From: Sophora flavescens
Taxonomy: Eukaryota > Streptophyta > Magnoliopsida > Fabales > Fabaceae
Direction of reading: 5' to 3'
Assembly (NCBI GenBank): GCA_030762895.1
Contig: CM061068.1
Span: 76,595,228-76,659,227, forward strand
DNA: 64,000 nt
Notes under the pieces: model-generated
What the model was told of the DNA's origin: nothing
The model's input: only the letters and a program-made list of their open reading frames with translations
The model's database searches: none
Part shown: piece by piece, positions 33,691 to 46,501 of the stretch
How positions within the stretch are numbered: the first letter of the stretch is position 1
Layout: every line of letters starts with the position of its first letter
Program-made: the position numbers and the translations under genes

Positions 33691-36049
33691 TGTGAACACC
33701 TAATTTTGCCCGGATTTTTTTAATTAATGTTTTGACTAAAATAATAGACAAAAATAAAAATAAAAACAAAATGTTTTTATTCTGGGTCCATTACATCATC
33801 AAATGGAGCCCATTTTCGTTTTTGTTCCAAGTTATCTTTTGAGCCCATTATCTCAAACCCAACCAAAAATTATTTTTTTATTATTCTGATTTGTTGAAAT
33901 AAAAAATAATAAAAAAGTAAAATTTTTAAAAATCTGCTCCCATGCTTGTACCCCTATTTGTCATCTTCTTCTTTTTCAAAGAAAAGAGGGATAATGGTAC
34001 AGTACTACCCTTGCACCATGGCTGCCCCTGCAAGGTGGTGGAGCAAAGGCTGATTTGCTCCCCACTACTTGTATCCACACCAGCTGGCCTAACAAGAAGA
34101 TTTGTCATCTTCTTCTTTTTTGTGCTATATATTCCATTGAACAGTGACCAAAGGAGGGAGGAAAAAAGGAAAAAAACACAGAAAACACACTTAGGATTCT
34201 TCCTTATTTTCTTCTCCATTCTCTGTTTCAGCTTTCAAAAAAAAACAAAAAAAGAATATTTGTTTCTGAAATCCCAACACCCTCAACTGTTCCCATCCCC
34301 ATACGTGCATTCACTCCCCCGTCGCCACGCCAATCACCACGTCCGACTTGTTTTACCTCGGTTTCGAGTTTGACCCATCACCCTTGGCTTACTTGATGTT
34401 TATCTTCCTATTACCCTTGACTTACTTTGTTTTCACAATCACATGTTTCTTCAACAGACGACGCCACTTATCCATAATAGCTTGATTCTCTTTGGTTCTC
34501 ACTTTTCAGTAAAACAAACCACCACGAGTTTTCATTGTTTTCTCTTAAATGCAACTATGAAAGTTAAAGAAACTTAGTCCGACCTGCGTCCCTGCTCACA
34601 AAAACCACCGCGCCTCAGCCGTCTCAGTCGCGGACTCCACCTCATCTCAGCCACCATCATCAGTACCCACCGGAACCGCGCAACCCAGCCACGATCTTCG
34701 ACGGAAGCTACCACTGGGAGTTGTAGATCCGCGAGCTCCACCCCATAGGCCGGACGTTCTTCTCCGCCGCACTTTGTGGGTAAATGGAAGCTTTTCTGAT
34801 TTGGTTGCTTTTTTCCACTTACTTTTTCTTTTTATTTGGTCTGCTTTTTATTGTTTGAATATATTATTGGGTTTTGGTGATTTGTTGGGTTCTGTTGGTT
34901 TTGTTTGTTATATGGCCCAAACTTGTTACTGGTTGTTGTTGTTATAAAGTAAAAATAAAAATAAAAATATCTTTTTAAAACAAAATTTATAAACAGTAAA
35001 AAGGATTTTTTTTTTGAATTTACGCAACAATCTATGACATTGATGTATGAATTTTCATCCTCAAGTATCGTACGAATTGTAAGGGTTTATCATATGACAT
35101 TGCCATATTGGACCCTGTGCAGGAGTGATTTTAAAAAAAAAAAAATCCCTTTTTCAAAATTAAAGTGGGAAATAAATCCCTTTTTGTTTAGTAAAATGTT
35201 TAGAAAGAATTTATTTCTGAAGATAAAAAAGGATTCTCTTGAATTCATGCAACAATCTACGACGTTGATGTATGGAATTTTTTTTTTATCCTCAAGTGGT
35301 GTATGAATTGTAAGGGTTTATCGTATAGCATTGCTATCTTGGACCCTGTGCAAGAATGAATTTATTTCAAAATAAAATCTCTTTTAAATAAATCTTTTCA
35401 AAATCAAATCCCTTTTTTCAAAAAAAATAAAATCAACCAATCCATCAAACATTTTCAAAGAACTACGTGGCTTTGAGTTTCCCATCGCACCCGGGAATAC
35501 GTAGGAGCAAGATAAATCATCTTGTCAAGCCAAAACTAAATTTTTCTTTTTTGTCTCTTTTTTATGTTAAAATAATTAATCAAAATAATTAAACTTTTCT
35601 ATTTTTAGGGATGCTCTAGGGACACGGTACCACATCCAGTTCCTTAGATTTGAGGTTACACTGTGGACTCATGTGTCATGTTCAACCTCATTTAGTTTTT
35701 ATAAGTAATAAATTTAAAAATATAAAAATTAATAAAAATTTAAAACATTAAAAAAATTATTTCTTGTAAATAATTTTTTTTTGGGTAAAATAAATATTTA
35801 AAAAGTTATTAAAATGTTTTTTGCATAATTAACTTGATATACCGTTTTTTTAAACGGGCGATGTGGGGTGCTAACACCTTCCCTACTCGTAACCGACTCT
35901 CGGACTCACCTCTCTCTTTTTTTCTTTTTAGACCAGTTTACCTTTAAATAATTGGGTTTTCTAAGATTTTCCAAATAAAATTTTAGTGGCGACTCCTCTG
36001 TCTTTTTATCTTCCCTTTTTCGCGACGCTCGGACAGGACGGTCGTGACA
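33691..36049 (+). repeat. Element 1 5' LTR
   Basis: 2359 bp, TGTGAACACC to GTCGTGACA. The first 1.6 kb diverge strongly from the element 2 LTR apart from the extreme start, while the last 560 bp are closely similar. A TATATATT box lies at 34125-34133. Two copies of an approximately 100-bp segment containing GATGTATG and CATCCTCAAGT occur at 35023-35122 and 35248-35356. Confidence 0.85.
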
Positions 36050-36051
36050 GC

Positions 36052-36069
36052 TGGTGACTCCACTGGGGA
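36052..36069 (+). other. Primer-binding site of element 1
   Basis: TGGTGACTCCACTGGGGA, two bases after the LTR end. It differs by one base from the site in element 2. I recall this type being assigned to tRNA-Arg in Ogre elements (moderate certainty). Confidence 0.75.
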
Positions 36070-36975
36070 TTTTTGATAGTCAGGCCTATCATAGTTGGTT
36101 GTGCATTTTTTAAAAGAAAAAAAAACAGCTTTGAAAATATTTGTTTTACCCTTTTTGTTTTATTTCTTTTTTTAATGCCTACATAACTGCTTTTGTATAT
36201 TCTTGCAACCTTAGGGTAGAGAATTCTTGTATTGGTGTTGTTTGTTCCTTTTTTGCAGGTTTGGGGTAGTTTTGTTTTAGTAGGTTTTTGTGAAGGTTTG
36301 TATGCTCCCATCACACACATCACTATCACATGTTGCACACACTTTTGGGCTCTATACCCGAGTCTTGGAATGCCATAAGATTAGAAGGGGCTTCAGTGAC
36401 GTTATTGTGATGCTTTTGCGTACCTGACAGTCATTGATTCTCCCGCTCGGATTGCTACCGGTACATGGACTACCATATTGTGACTTATTTGTCCCTGTGG
36501 TGAGGTTCATGGATTCAGATTCTTATCTTCTAGATGAGGGTAATCCGGGGACCATATGTTTAGGGGTCTAGATCTATCCCGAAAGTCATGCACATAAAAT
36601 GTCATTAGTAGCCTACCAAAATAGGGTCTTGACTTCAGAAATCTCAACTTTAGGATATGACCTATGTAGGACAAAAGGGAGCGCATTCCATATTTTTCTG
36701 TAACATGAATAACCACATTTATATCTCATGCATCATAACGATTTTTTCTGCATGCACCTTAACATGCCACTCATTCATGCATTATGTTACACTCGTTCTT
36801 ATTATATTGTATGTTCGGGCATGTAGTATTTTAGGCCATGCATCGTCAATATGTCATTCATTCATGCATCTTGGTACACTCTCATGCATAAGTAATTTTG
36901 CGTTCCAAATGTTATTAACAAAATAAAATTTCCCTTGCACAGATAATTTGGAGATAACACCTTTGACAACAAGAG
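36070..36975 (+). other. Element 1 leader
   Basis: Untranslated region between PBS and ORF1, with counterparts in element 2 (43004-43970), for example the shared stretch CATCACACACATCACTATCA. No gene seen. Confidence 0.6.
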
Positions 36976-38872
36976 ATGGAAAAAGTCAGACACGCTAGCA
37001 ATGCTCCCACCACCAAGAGCTCTAAGGTGATTTTGAACTCATTAGAGAATCTGAAAGAATTGAGCCAATCTTTACCTCAAGAACATCGAAAAAACTTCGT
37101 CAAGCATGGACATTACACCCACCATCGAAGAATATGCTTGCCTGTTAAGTTTGCCAATGCAGAAAAATCTCGTTGTGTACTTTCACCTGGGGCAATACTT
37201 GACCACTGCAAGCATAGCAGGATTACTAGGGCTTCCTGAAATTGAAGTGAACCTGACCGGGCACTCAAACTCGCGAGGATTAACCCGAAAGTTTCTTGAA
37301 AATCATTTGAGGAAACTAATGGATCGACAAGACTGGGAAACCTTCGAGAGGGTATTGGCACTAGCAATATATGGGTTGGTTCTATTTCCCTCGGCGCCAG
37401 ACATGATAGATCAAGCAGCAATGGATGTGTTCTTCACAGTTGAAAGAAAGAAAAACCCCATGCCGACGGTATTGGCTGAAACGCTTTTGACTCTAGAATT
37501 TTACCAACGGCATCCAAAGGGGAAGCTCAGATGTTTAGCACAGTTGCTCTATGTATGGGTCATGACTCACATTTACGCGAAAGGCTATATCAACCGCCAT
37601 TCAGATCCACTAAGAGGCTTCCATAACATCCCTACAAGACAGCTTAATGAAGAGGAATGGAAGAGCGAGTTTGACAAAGTGGAAAGAGACTCCTTTAAGT
37701 GGGTATGCCCATGGTACGAAAGTCAACAGGGGCAAGACATCATTTATAGTTGTGGTGACTATCCAAATGTTCCTTTGATGGGCCCGAGAGGGTGCATATC
37801 CTACACACCCGCCATAGCCTTATGACAACTTTGTTGGATGCAAACCGTGCCACGAGAAGAACAACTCGGTTGATGCTGTTTCCGACACGAGGATGGGGAG
37901 AATACCAAGTTGTTGGCAAAAGAAGTTAGAAATGCATGGAAAAATGTGAAGATGGCGGGGAGATCACAGTTGGGCCGACCAATCCTAATCATTGTCTCAG
38001 AGTATGAAGCATGGAGAAAATCAAGGAAAGGTCCCGTCAACATTCCTGTAGAAAGCACGAAAGCTGAAGACTACTCCCCTTCGGTAACTCAAATGGCAGA
38101 GCAACTGAAAGTCCTGGAAGCACAAATGAAGGAAATGGAGCAACAAAAGCAAGATGCCGAGCTGAGAATAGCCATTGGTCAGAAGCGTTGTGAGAAGTTA
38201 ACAAAGGAAAATGAACATTTAAAGGATTTGTGTGCAGATATCTCCGCAACCTTGAAAGTCCAGAAGAATACAGACAAGGTCCCGTCGAGCGTCATGACTA
38301 AGATCTAGAATCTTGAAAGCCAAGTTTTGTCCTTGACAACAGAGAGGCATCAACTAAGAAAAGAAAAGCGTCGGTTAGAAGAAGAAATCATTCAGCAAGA
38401 AGATGTGCGAAAGTCATTGGAAGTGGAAGTCAGTCGACAAAGGGGAGTCAATGCCAACCTACAAAAGCAAATTCGTGCACAAGACAGGATGACTGATGAA
38501 TTGGTACAAAAGGTCCAGGAGCTGAATATCCTACTAGTCAAAATCAAGAAGCAGTGCGATTTAGGGTGGACCTCAGCAAAACACTATCATGATCAAAGGG
38601 TTCAAATAATGAATGCCGTGAAGTGGTGGAGAGAAGAGGCCCAATTGCGAGGGATAGATATTGACATATGGAAAAAAAGATATACGAGCATGAATTTGGA
38701 GCTAAGCCATTGTATTCCGAATTTTGTCCAAAGCTATGAAAGGGCAAAAAAAAAAATTCGTGCGGACCCTATGCTTCGTCTCCCGGCTGAGTTGGATGAT
38801 TTTATGCAAATGTGTGGAGGGTTTGCTCGAGGGCTAAAAAGAAAGAGACCTAAGCTATTGACTCTAGGATGA
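36976..38872 (+). pseudogene. Element 1 ORF1 (DUF7745-like, unknown function)
   Basis: The start is ATG 36976. About 43 codons later the reading shifts by one base, with a deletion compared with element 2, into a long frame (37106-37825). The conserved N-terminal domain has TPTIEEYACLL, then QLLYVWVMTHIYAKG, then a block VPLMGPRGCISYTP. The C-terminal half (38050-38800) is Glu/Lys/Gln-rich with heptad-like spacing, predicting a long coiled coil, and ends with a basic tail (GLKRKRPKLLTLG). Stops at 37823-37825, about 37874 and 38306-38308 interrupt it. ORF1 before gag is specific to Ogre-type elements; its role is unknown. The domain resembles proteins annotated as DUF7745 and, more distantly, the plant mobile domain. 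Confidence 0.7.
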
Positions 38873-39470
38873 AAATATTGTAACAATGTCGAGAATTGTG
38901 GTGTAATCCCAATCTATGTATTGTTTTGAGGAGATTTTAATGAAATATGGCCTTGCTTCCATAATTCTATGTATTTGCTTTGAGGAGTTTTTAATGAAAT
39001 CAGTTCTTGCCTCTATGATTCCTTCTCACTTCAACTCTTGCACTTGACTTGCGACGACACCTACCGTGGAGCATGGTCTTCCTTTAGTATGTTGTCAACT
39101 ACTTCTTTGCCTTATAGGATTCTTCCTTCTACGCAAAGGGTAGGACGAGGTGTCTCATTTCAGAATTGCTAGTGTGTTTGAGACAACATCTATTGTGGAG
39201 AGTTGTTTCTCCCCTAGATTTGTTGTCAACTCCATTTCATCTTATGAGTAAAATGCTCTCTGTGTGGGATGGAGGGACCATCTCTTGTCTATTATAAGGT
39301 GTTAACTCAAAAAAATATATAATAATAAGGTCCAAAGGTGATTTTCATAAAAGCCTTTTGCGTTTTTTCCAACATTTTGTTCTCACTTTTGTTTCGATTA
39401 AAACAGTGTGTGGCTTTTCTGAACAATTGCTCGAAGACACCCTTATCGCACTCGGTCACAGACAAGAGCC
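38873..39470 (+). other. Element 1 spacer between ORF1 and gag
   Basis: Untranslated. Two imperfect repeats of TTGTTTTGAGGAGATTTTAATGAAAT-like sequence occur at 38922-38946 and 38974-39000. No coding content. Confidence 0.55.
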
Positions 39471-40269
39471 ATGGCAGATGAACTAGAAGAAGTCCAAGAG
39501 ATCAGGGATGAAGTCAGTCAAATCAAGGATCAGATGACTAAGATGATGGAGATCCTACAGGCAATGCAGAAGGAAAAGAACACAGAGGAGAACCCTCCAG
39601 CCTCGAACGAAGGATATCCGGTCACACCTCTCATTCCCCCGGGTTTTGCTCAGATTCCTATTCAAGGCTTCAACCAACTAGGGGCCATGATGCCTCTCAC
39701 TATTTATCCAGGCAACCAAACTCATTTTTCATTTGACCCAAACAATCCCCCATACGGTTTGCCTCGCGGATTTGTGCCACCAACGGCCCCCAGCCCACAA
39801 GATGGCATTCAAAACTCCGAGCATATCACTCAGACACAAACCCCCACCGATGCTGTTGAAATGCCACAAGCACAAACTGTCAACCCTACAGATGGTAACA
39901 CCCCGACAGCGACACTTTCTGCCAATCCAAAAAATCCACAATACACCTTACATTATGGACCCCAAGGGACTCAAATGATGCCCAACTTCGGATCCTCCTA
40001 CATGCCATACTCCTTCCCTCAGAATATGTATAGTGAAACTCCAGGGAATCAGTCAGGAGGGAATTCCCAATCCAAAGAAAAGTTGGAGGTTCTAGAAGAA
40101 AGACTACGGGCCATTGAAGGAGTAAATAGTTATGGTCTGCGGGATGCTTCGGAACTTTGTCTGGTGCCAAATGTTGTAATTCCACCAAAGTTTAAGGTGC
40201 CCGATTTTGATAAATATCGGGGAACCACTTGTCCCAAAAACCATCTGACCATGTATGTAAGGAAGATGG
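39471..40269 (+). pseudogene. Element 1 gag, 5' part
   Basis: ATG 39471 opens an uninterrupted frame up to the insertion of element 2. It begins MADELEEVQEIRDEVSQIKD, a short coiled coil, followed by a Pro/Gln/Asn/Thr-rich stretch and then the first capsid-like motifs (PPKFKVPDFDKYRGTTCPKNH). The frame is cut after MYVRKM at the GATGG duplication (40265-40269) and resumes at 59854. Gag forms the particle that packages the RNA. This half is intact and closely matches element 2 gag (46502 onward). Confidence 0.85.
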
Positions 40270-40756
40270 TGTGAACACCTAATTTTGTCCGGGTATATTT
40301 TTATCCTTTTAATAATAATAATAAAAAATAAATAAAATGCCAAGAAAAATAATTTGTTTGTTATTGGCCATTTTGTTTTGTTACAAGATTATTTTTGATC
40401 CATCATCTAGCCTATTTCATTTTGATTCAACAGTTAACTTTTGATAATAAACCCAACAGTTGAAGAAATGTCTGATTTCTTGGTTATTTTTAAGAAAAGT
40501 TAAATTTAAAAAAAAAGAGAAAAAAAGAAAAAGAAACGTTGAGTCCCTTCCCTGCAACATCTACCCTCTACTGTTGGTCTTTCTCCTCCAGCTTCCATCT
40601 TTAACCAACATGTACCCAAGCCACTTTTGAATATAGCAAAAATCAGAACACGGATGGGGACTGCTCAAGGATGCCAGTGCAACTGTCAGCATGGTAACCT
40701 CTGCAACACTCAAGTTTGCAAGGTCCCAATGACATTGAGAAGAGTTCATCTTCTTC

Positions 40757-40765
40757 TATAAAAAG
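40757..40765 (+). promoter_or_regulatory. TATA box of the element 2 5' LTR
   Basis: TATAAAAAG, 487 bp into the LTR and followed by a purine-rich leader; conserved at 57694-57702 in the 3' LTR. Confidence 0.65.
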
Positions 40766-41815
40766 ACCCAACAGAGACAAGAAAAGGAGGGGGGGGAGCA
40801 CAGAGAGCAAAATCTGAAAGAGAGGAAAACAGAAGGGGAAAAAACAGCAAAGGGACTTCCCTGTTTCTCCATCTTCCTGCCTGCATCATCTCCTTCCTCC
40901 CATCCTTCATCTTCTTCAACCAAGCCAACAACAACAAAACACAAAAAAAAATCAGAAAATCAGAAACGAAAATACCTTTCTCTATTCTTTTTCTCTCTTT
41001 CTCTTTTTCTCTGTTTCACTTCTCTTACCCAGAACCCATCTCCATCTTCCTCCTAACTCCAACACTTCTCCTCCTTCTCTCCAAAAAAAAACACAACCCA
41101 TCACCATCATCTCAGCAAAAAACCAAAAATAAAGTAAAAAACATACCCAGACAGAACCCAAATAGATCAGAACCGCGCCCTCCGCCGTGCGCCGCCCTCT
41201 GGATCGTCTTCCTCCTCCGCGCGAGACGCCCCCCTCCACCGCAAAACCATGCGAACCGCCACCAGGTCTGCAGATCTATTCTCATCGCAGTCGCGCCTGG
41301 CAACCACCACGCGAGCCACCGCGCTCCAGAGGTCCGCCCTCACCCCGCCGTGACGATCTGTCCCCTGCTCCGCCGTCAGCAGGCCGCGAACTCAGCCATC
41401 CTTCCTTCCTCCACTAGCCTGAGGGTATGGTAAAAGAAGAAGACTCAGAAGCTTCTAGCTTCTGAGTACGATGCTTTCCTTTTGTTTTTCTGTGTTGTTA
41501 TTTAAATTATTATGTTATGTTGGTTTAAATGTTGGGGTTTCATTTACTTGGGCTTCTCATGGGGTTATGGGTTAGTTTCATTTTTTTCGTTATTGGTCTG
41601 TTTTTGGCTTGTGGGTTTTAAATCAGTAAGTTTTTATCTAACCTGTTGGCTTACTGGGCCATTTCTTTTCTTTTTTTATCTTCAAAAAATGTTGTTTTTT
41701 TAAAATAAAATAAACTGAAGTTATTTGGAGTCATGGATATGGGCTTAAAATGTATACCATATTTCATCTTGTCTCTAGGAAAATTCGAAATAAAAAAGAA
41801 AATAAAAAAATCTCG

Positions 41816-41818
<3 letters not shown>

Positions 41819-41881
<63 letters not shown>
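41819..41881. repeat. (AT)31 microsatellite in the 5' LTR
   Basis: About 31 uninterrupted AT units; the same site in the 3' LTR (about 58750-58768) has only about 9. Confidence 0.95.
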
Positions 41882-41883
<2 letters not shown>

Positions 41884-42073
41884 CATCCATGTTTCAAATA
41901 AAAACCTTTTTTCTAAAAATCTCTTTGAATTCACGCAACAATATATGACGTTGATGTATGAATTTTCATCCTCAAGTGTCATATGAATTGTAAGGGTTCA
42001 TCGTATTACTCCGCTATCATTAAACCTTGTGCAATGGTAAATTCCTTTTTGTAAAATATTAAATGTTTTCAAT

Positions 42074-42108
<35 letters not shown>

Positions 42109-42985
42109 TTTTAAAAAACAAAATTTTATTCAGTTTTATAAAAATAAAATAAAAAACCTTTATTAATTCACTCAACAATCTGCGCCGTTGATGTATGATT
42201 TTTCATCCTCAAGTGGCGTATGCATTGTAAAGGTTTATCGTATAGCGCTGCTATCTTGGGCCCTGTGCAAGACTGAATTTATTTCAAAAAATAAAACCCC
42301 TTTTTATAAAATCTTTGTAAAATCAAGTCCATTTTTTTTTCAAAGAAAAAGAAAATAAAATTAATCAACCAATCAAATCTTTTCTAAGAGAACTACGTGG
42401 CTTTGAGTTTCCCATCGCACCCGGGAATACGTAGGAGCAAGATAAATCATCTTGTCGGGCCAAAACTAAATTTTCCTTTTTTTTGTCTCTTTTTATGTTA
42501 AAATAATTAATCAAAATAATTAAACTTTTCTCTTTCCAGGGATGCTCTATGGACACGGTGTCATGTTTAATCCCTTAGATTTGAGGTTGCCCTGTGGACT
42601 CATGTGCCATATTCAATCTCATTTAGTTTTTATAAACCATACAGTTAAAAATATAAAAAATTAATAAAAAATTTAAAATATTAAAAGTTAAAAATAATTC
42701 TTTCTTGTAAATAACTTTTGGGGTAAAATAAATATTTAAAAGACTATTAAAATGTTTTTGCACAATTAACTTAAGGTACCGTTTTTTAAACGGGCGATGT
42801 GGGGTGCTAACACTTTCCCTACTCGTAACCGACTCCCGAATCCAAATCTCTATTTTTTTTAAAGACCAGTTTACCTTACATAATTGGTTTTCCAATATTT
42901 TTTTCCAATTTAAAAATATTGGTGGCGACTCCTCTGTCTTTATATCCACCTTTTCGCGGCTCCCGGACGGGACGGTCGCGACAGC

Positions 42986-43003
42986 TGGCGACTCCACTGG
43001 GGA
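42986..43003 (+). other. Primer-binding site of element 2
   Basis: TGGCGACTCCACTGGGGA, two bases after the 5' LTR. Typical of Tat/Ogre elements. Confidence 0.8.
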
Positions 43004-43969
43004 CTTTGAGAGTCAGGCCTATCATAGTTGGTTGTGCAATTTTTTATTTTATTTTTTTCTTTTTCTTAAAAAAAACAGCTTTGAAAATATTTGTTTTACC
43101 CTTGTTGTTTTATTTCTTTTTTAATGCTTCCATAACTGCTTTTGTATATTCTTGCAACCTTAGGGTAGAGAACTTTTGTATTTGTGTTGTTTGTTCCCTT
43201 TGCAGGTTTGGGGTAGTTTTATTTTAGTAGGTTTTTGTGAAGGTTTGTGTGCTCCCATCACACACATCACTATCACAACTTGCACACACTTTTGGCTCTA
43301 TACCCGAGCTTGCTCAAAACTCAAGGATTAGGCGGTGTCTCGACATTGTCATTGAAGAGGTCTCGTACCCCCCTGACATTTGTTGATTCACCACTCAGGT
43401 TGTACCCGATATCATGGGATGGTCATATTGAGAGGGTTTATCCCTACTTGTGACTAGATTCATGAGTCGGATCCTTATCTTTCGGGATAGGGGCAATCTG
43501 GGAACCATGGCTTTTAGAAGTCTAGACCCTACCTGATTTTCACTGATAGAGCAAACTTAGTAGCCAACCTATTTAGAGTTATTACCTCAGGTTTGTCCAA
43601 CCCTAAGTTTTACCCAATTTAGGACAAAGGGAGCATACTCTTTCTCTCTCTCCATTTTTTTTCCTGGCATCATAAACATAAATTGCCATGCACATACATA
43701 TTTATTATGAAGTTTTCTAAAGAAGGAAAAAGGGGGCGACACATCGTCACTCCAAGCCCGAATGACATGTTCGAATATTATTTCATTTCTAATAAGCGGC
43801 GTGTCATAGTGAAGGTAGTGCATTGACAGCATACCCGACATAGGATTCCCAACCCTACTGGGGTTCATGCAACATGAAGCATGTAGGGCATTTTTTTCAT
43901 GTGTTTCATTTCTAATTTTTTCTTTATTTGTGTTTCTTGACAGGAAGACCTTAGTATTAATCTTATAGC
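43004..43969 (+). other. Element 2 leader
   Basis: Untranslated region before ORF1. A minus-strand open frame at 43587-44054 has no recognisable content and overlaps ORF1. Confidence 0.55.
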
Positions 43970-45957
43970 AAAGAATAGTAGGACCTAGCATCGGAAAGAG
44001 TACTAGCAATGCAAGCAGTTCCAAGAAGAGCATCAAGATCGACGTGACACTCAATGATGTTCATATCTTATGGGAAATTAGTCAACAAATGTTAGAAAAG
44101 GCACGTTCGAACTTTAACAACAAGTACGGGAGGATACTAGATCTATTACGTATTCCGGTGGATGCCCCCGCTCTAAGTGCATTCACTCAGTATTGGAACC
44201 CAACTTTGAGATGTTTTGAATTGCCTGACCTAGATGTAACTCCCACCATAGAGGAGTATGCTTACATGCTGAGATTGCCTATCCAAAAGGAATCATATGT
44301 CTATTTGTATTATGGACAATATGTGGCAGATGGGAAGATAGCAAGTCTATTGGAACTTAAACCGTAATAATTGGATAAAGTGGAAAAGGGAAACACTACG
44401 GGCTTGAAGAGGCAATTCTTGGAAGGTTACCTTAGGGAGTTGGCTCAACAACAACGATGGGTTCTTTTTAATAGGTTGTTGGCTCTCCTTATCTACGGAC
44501 TGATGCTTTTTCCCTTTATTCCGGATGTGATTGATCGATCAGCCATGGACGTCTTCTACAGAGTTGAGGAATATGGGGTGAATTTAGTCCCTGCTATCCT
44601 AGCTGAAACTTTTCTCTCACTACAAGTTTGTCATCGGAATCAACAAGGAAAGTTGCGATGGTGTGCACCAATGTTATATGTTTGGATTATGACTCACTTG
44701 TATGCTGGAAACAAAATTGATAGAACGGATGACCCATTGAAAGGATTCATTCGCATGCCGCTAAAGTCACGCAAACTATATGAATGGAAACAAGAGTTTG
44801 ATCAGGTCGACTCACGTTCATTTAGATGGATGTGCCCATGGTACAATGGAGATTCAGTTATATTCGGTTGTGGAAGTTTCCCGAATGTCCCATTGATGGG
44901 ACCCAGAGGATGTGTGTCATATTCACCAGCTCTAGTAATGTGCCAACTCAGGTGGACACAAGATGAACCCCCAAAAGAGCTTCTTGGTGGAGCATATTTC
45001 CTATATCAAGAATGTGAAAGCATCAAGAGTCAGACAATAGCAATAAGGTCAGCATGGAACAATATTCACATAAAAGGGCGTGATGAGTTAGGAAGGCGGA
45101 TCATAGCTCGAACAAAAAGATATGAAGCATGGAGAGAGGCAAGAAGGGGGTGTCCTTCAAAACCAGAACCCCCACCCAGTGCTGAAAACAATCCTCTTAC
45201 AAAAGATCAAATGCTGAAAAAGATTGAGATTCTAAAAGCTCAGATGGGGGTATTGGATGAAAAGAACCAAGTTGCAGAAGTAACTATCGTCAAGCTCCAA
45301 AGCCTGGTGCAAAAATTGAATTTACAGATCGAGAATTTGAGAAGTGAATGTGCCGATTCCTACGAAGCCCCAAGTCGCATGAAAAGAGCAAGAAAAGAAA
45401 AAGAAGCAGTGATCCAAGAGTTGCAAGCAAAGGTGGAGTGTCAAGAAAACACGCTAATCAGAATTCTGAAGAAGAAAAAAGAGCTTGAGTGGGACGTAGG
45501 GATTCATGTCGAAACAATACAGATACTAAAGGGGAGAGTTGGATCTCTACAAGAATCCTTGGCCCAAACTGAACTTTACTCTGATCAAGGATGGAACGAA
45601 GCTGCCAGATATCGTCAATTATTAGCAGAAGCTAATGAAAGGGAAAATTGGCTCAGGACCAAAATTCAAGAAAATGAAAGAGGAGAAGCTCAACGTCATG
45701 CATAATGGGTAAAGGGATGGAAATTGGTTGTAAGGGATGTGATCTATGAAAAGGAAGCATGGAGAAGAAAATATGAAGACATGATTGGTAGAATTCAATA
45801 TCATACTTCCCAGTTGGTGGATCGATTTGAAGAAGTATCAATTCAGGTCTACAAGAACCCTTTCCCCCAGATACCATCAGAGGTGACTGAGTTCTTCAAG
45901 CATTTTGGGAAGCTTGCAAAGGGATTCAGGAAAAAGAAGATGAAGCTCTTGACATAG
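43970..45957 (+). pseudogene. Element 2 ORF1 (DUF7745-like, unknown function)
   Basis: A frame without a clear ATG is open from about 43970 and leads into LNDVHILWEISQQML and LDVTPTIEEYAYMLRLP. Two consecutive TAA codons at 44365-44370 break it, and the rest runs to a TAA at 45703-45705 and then to 45957. The globular part ends in VPLMGPRGCVSYSP. The second half is a strongly predicted coiled coil (45200-45700) with a basic end (KGFRKKKMKLLT). It aligns end to end with ORF1 of element 1 and includes about 50 residues missing there. It is encoded on the same strand as gag, as in Ogre. Function unknown; with three stops this copy is dead. Confidence 0.75.
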
Positions 45958-46501
45958 TATTTTGAGGTCCCCAAAGATGGGTTAGAAATATGAAAACTCT
46001 CGATGTATTGTTTTTCTAGTTGACCAAAGACTCATGTTTGTATTGCAATATCCATCCAATGAAATAGAAGTTTTCATCAAATTTTTGTGGAATGCTCTCT
46101 CTTTTTCCAGATGATAACTGTCGAGGAGTGAATTCTCCCTTAGATACTTCATCAACTATATTTTTACCCTAAAAACGATGTGTTTTCCGCGTAAAAATAT
46201 GGGTATCATCAACCAATAACATTGCTAGTACAGATGTGGTCTATCGAGGAGTGAATTCTCCCTTGGACTCGACATCAACTGCAGTCAAGCTAGAGGGAAT
46301 TATACCACTAGATTTGATTGCAGGATGAGTATTCTTGCTATAAGTGTATGCGACGGTCTTCCTCTCAAAAATGGAGTTTAATTGGTTTATGCTCTTTCTT
46401 TTGATTTTATTCATTTATTCTTTCTTTTATTAAATAAAAGATGTGGTGTTTGAACAATTGCTCCAAGACACCCTTATCGCACTCGATCACAGGCAAGAGC
46501 C
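45958..46501 (+). other. Element 2 spacer between ORF1 and gag
   Basis: Untranslated. The words GAGGAGTGAATTCTCCCTT occur twice (46114-46132 and 46244-46262), marking a diverged direct repeat of about 130 bp. No coding frame. Confidence 0.6.

Larger units (their letters stand above)
40270..42983 (+). repeat. Element 2 5' LTR
   Basis: 2714 bp, TGTGAACACC to GTCGCGACA. It contains a GC-rich segment (41165-41420), an (AT)31 tract, a (TTTA)n tract (42072-42112) and two copies of the approximately 100-bp GATGTATG/CATCCTCAAGTG segment (41934-42034 and 42175-42272). Confidence 0.95.

Noticed and set aside
33926..34373. Proteins on either strand in the element 1 LTR
   Set aside because: They lie inside the 5' LTR, are rich in Phe/Lys homopolymer translations, and have no domain.
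40746..41240. Minus-strand open frames in the LTR (repeated at 57683-58172)
   Set aside because: They are antisense to the GC- and purine-rich LTR leader, are present because the LTR is duplicated, and encode low-complexity Gly/Arg/Trp sequence.
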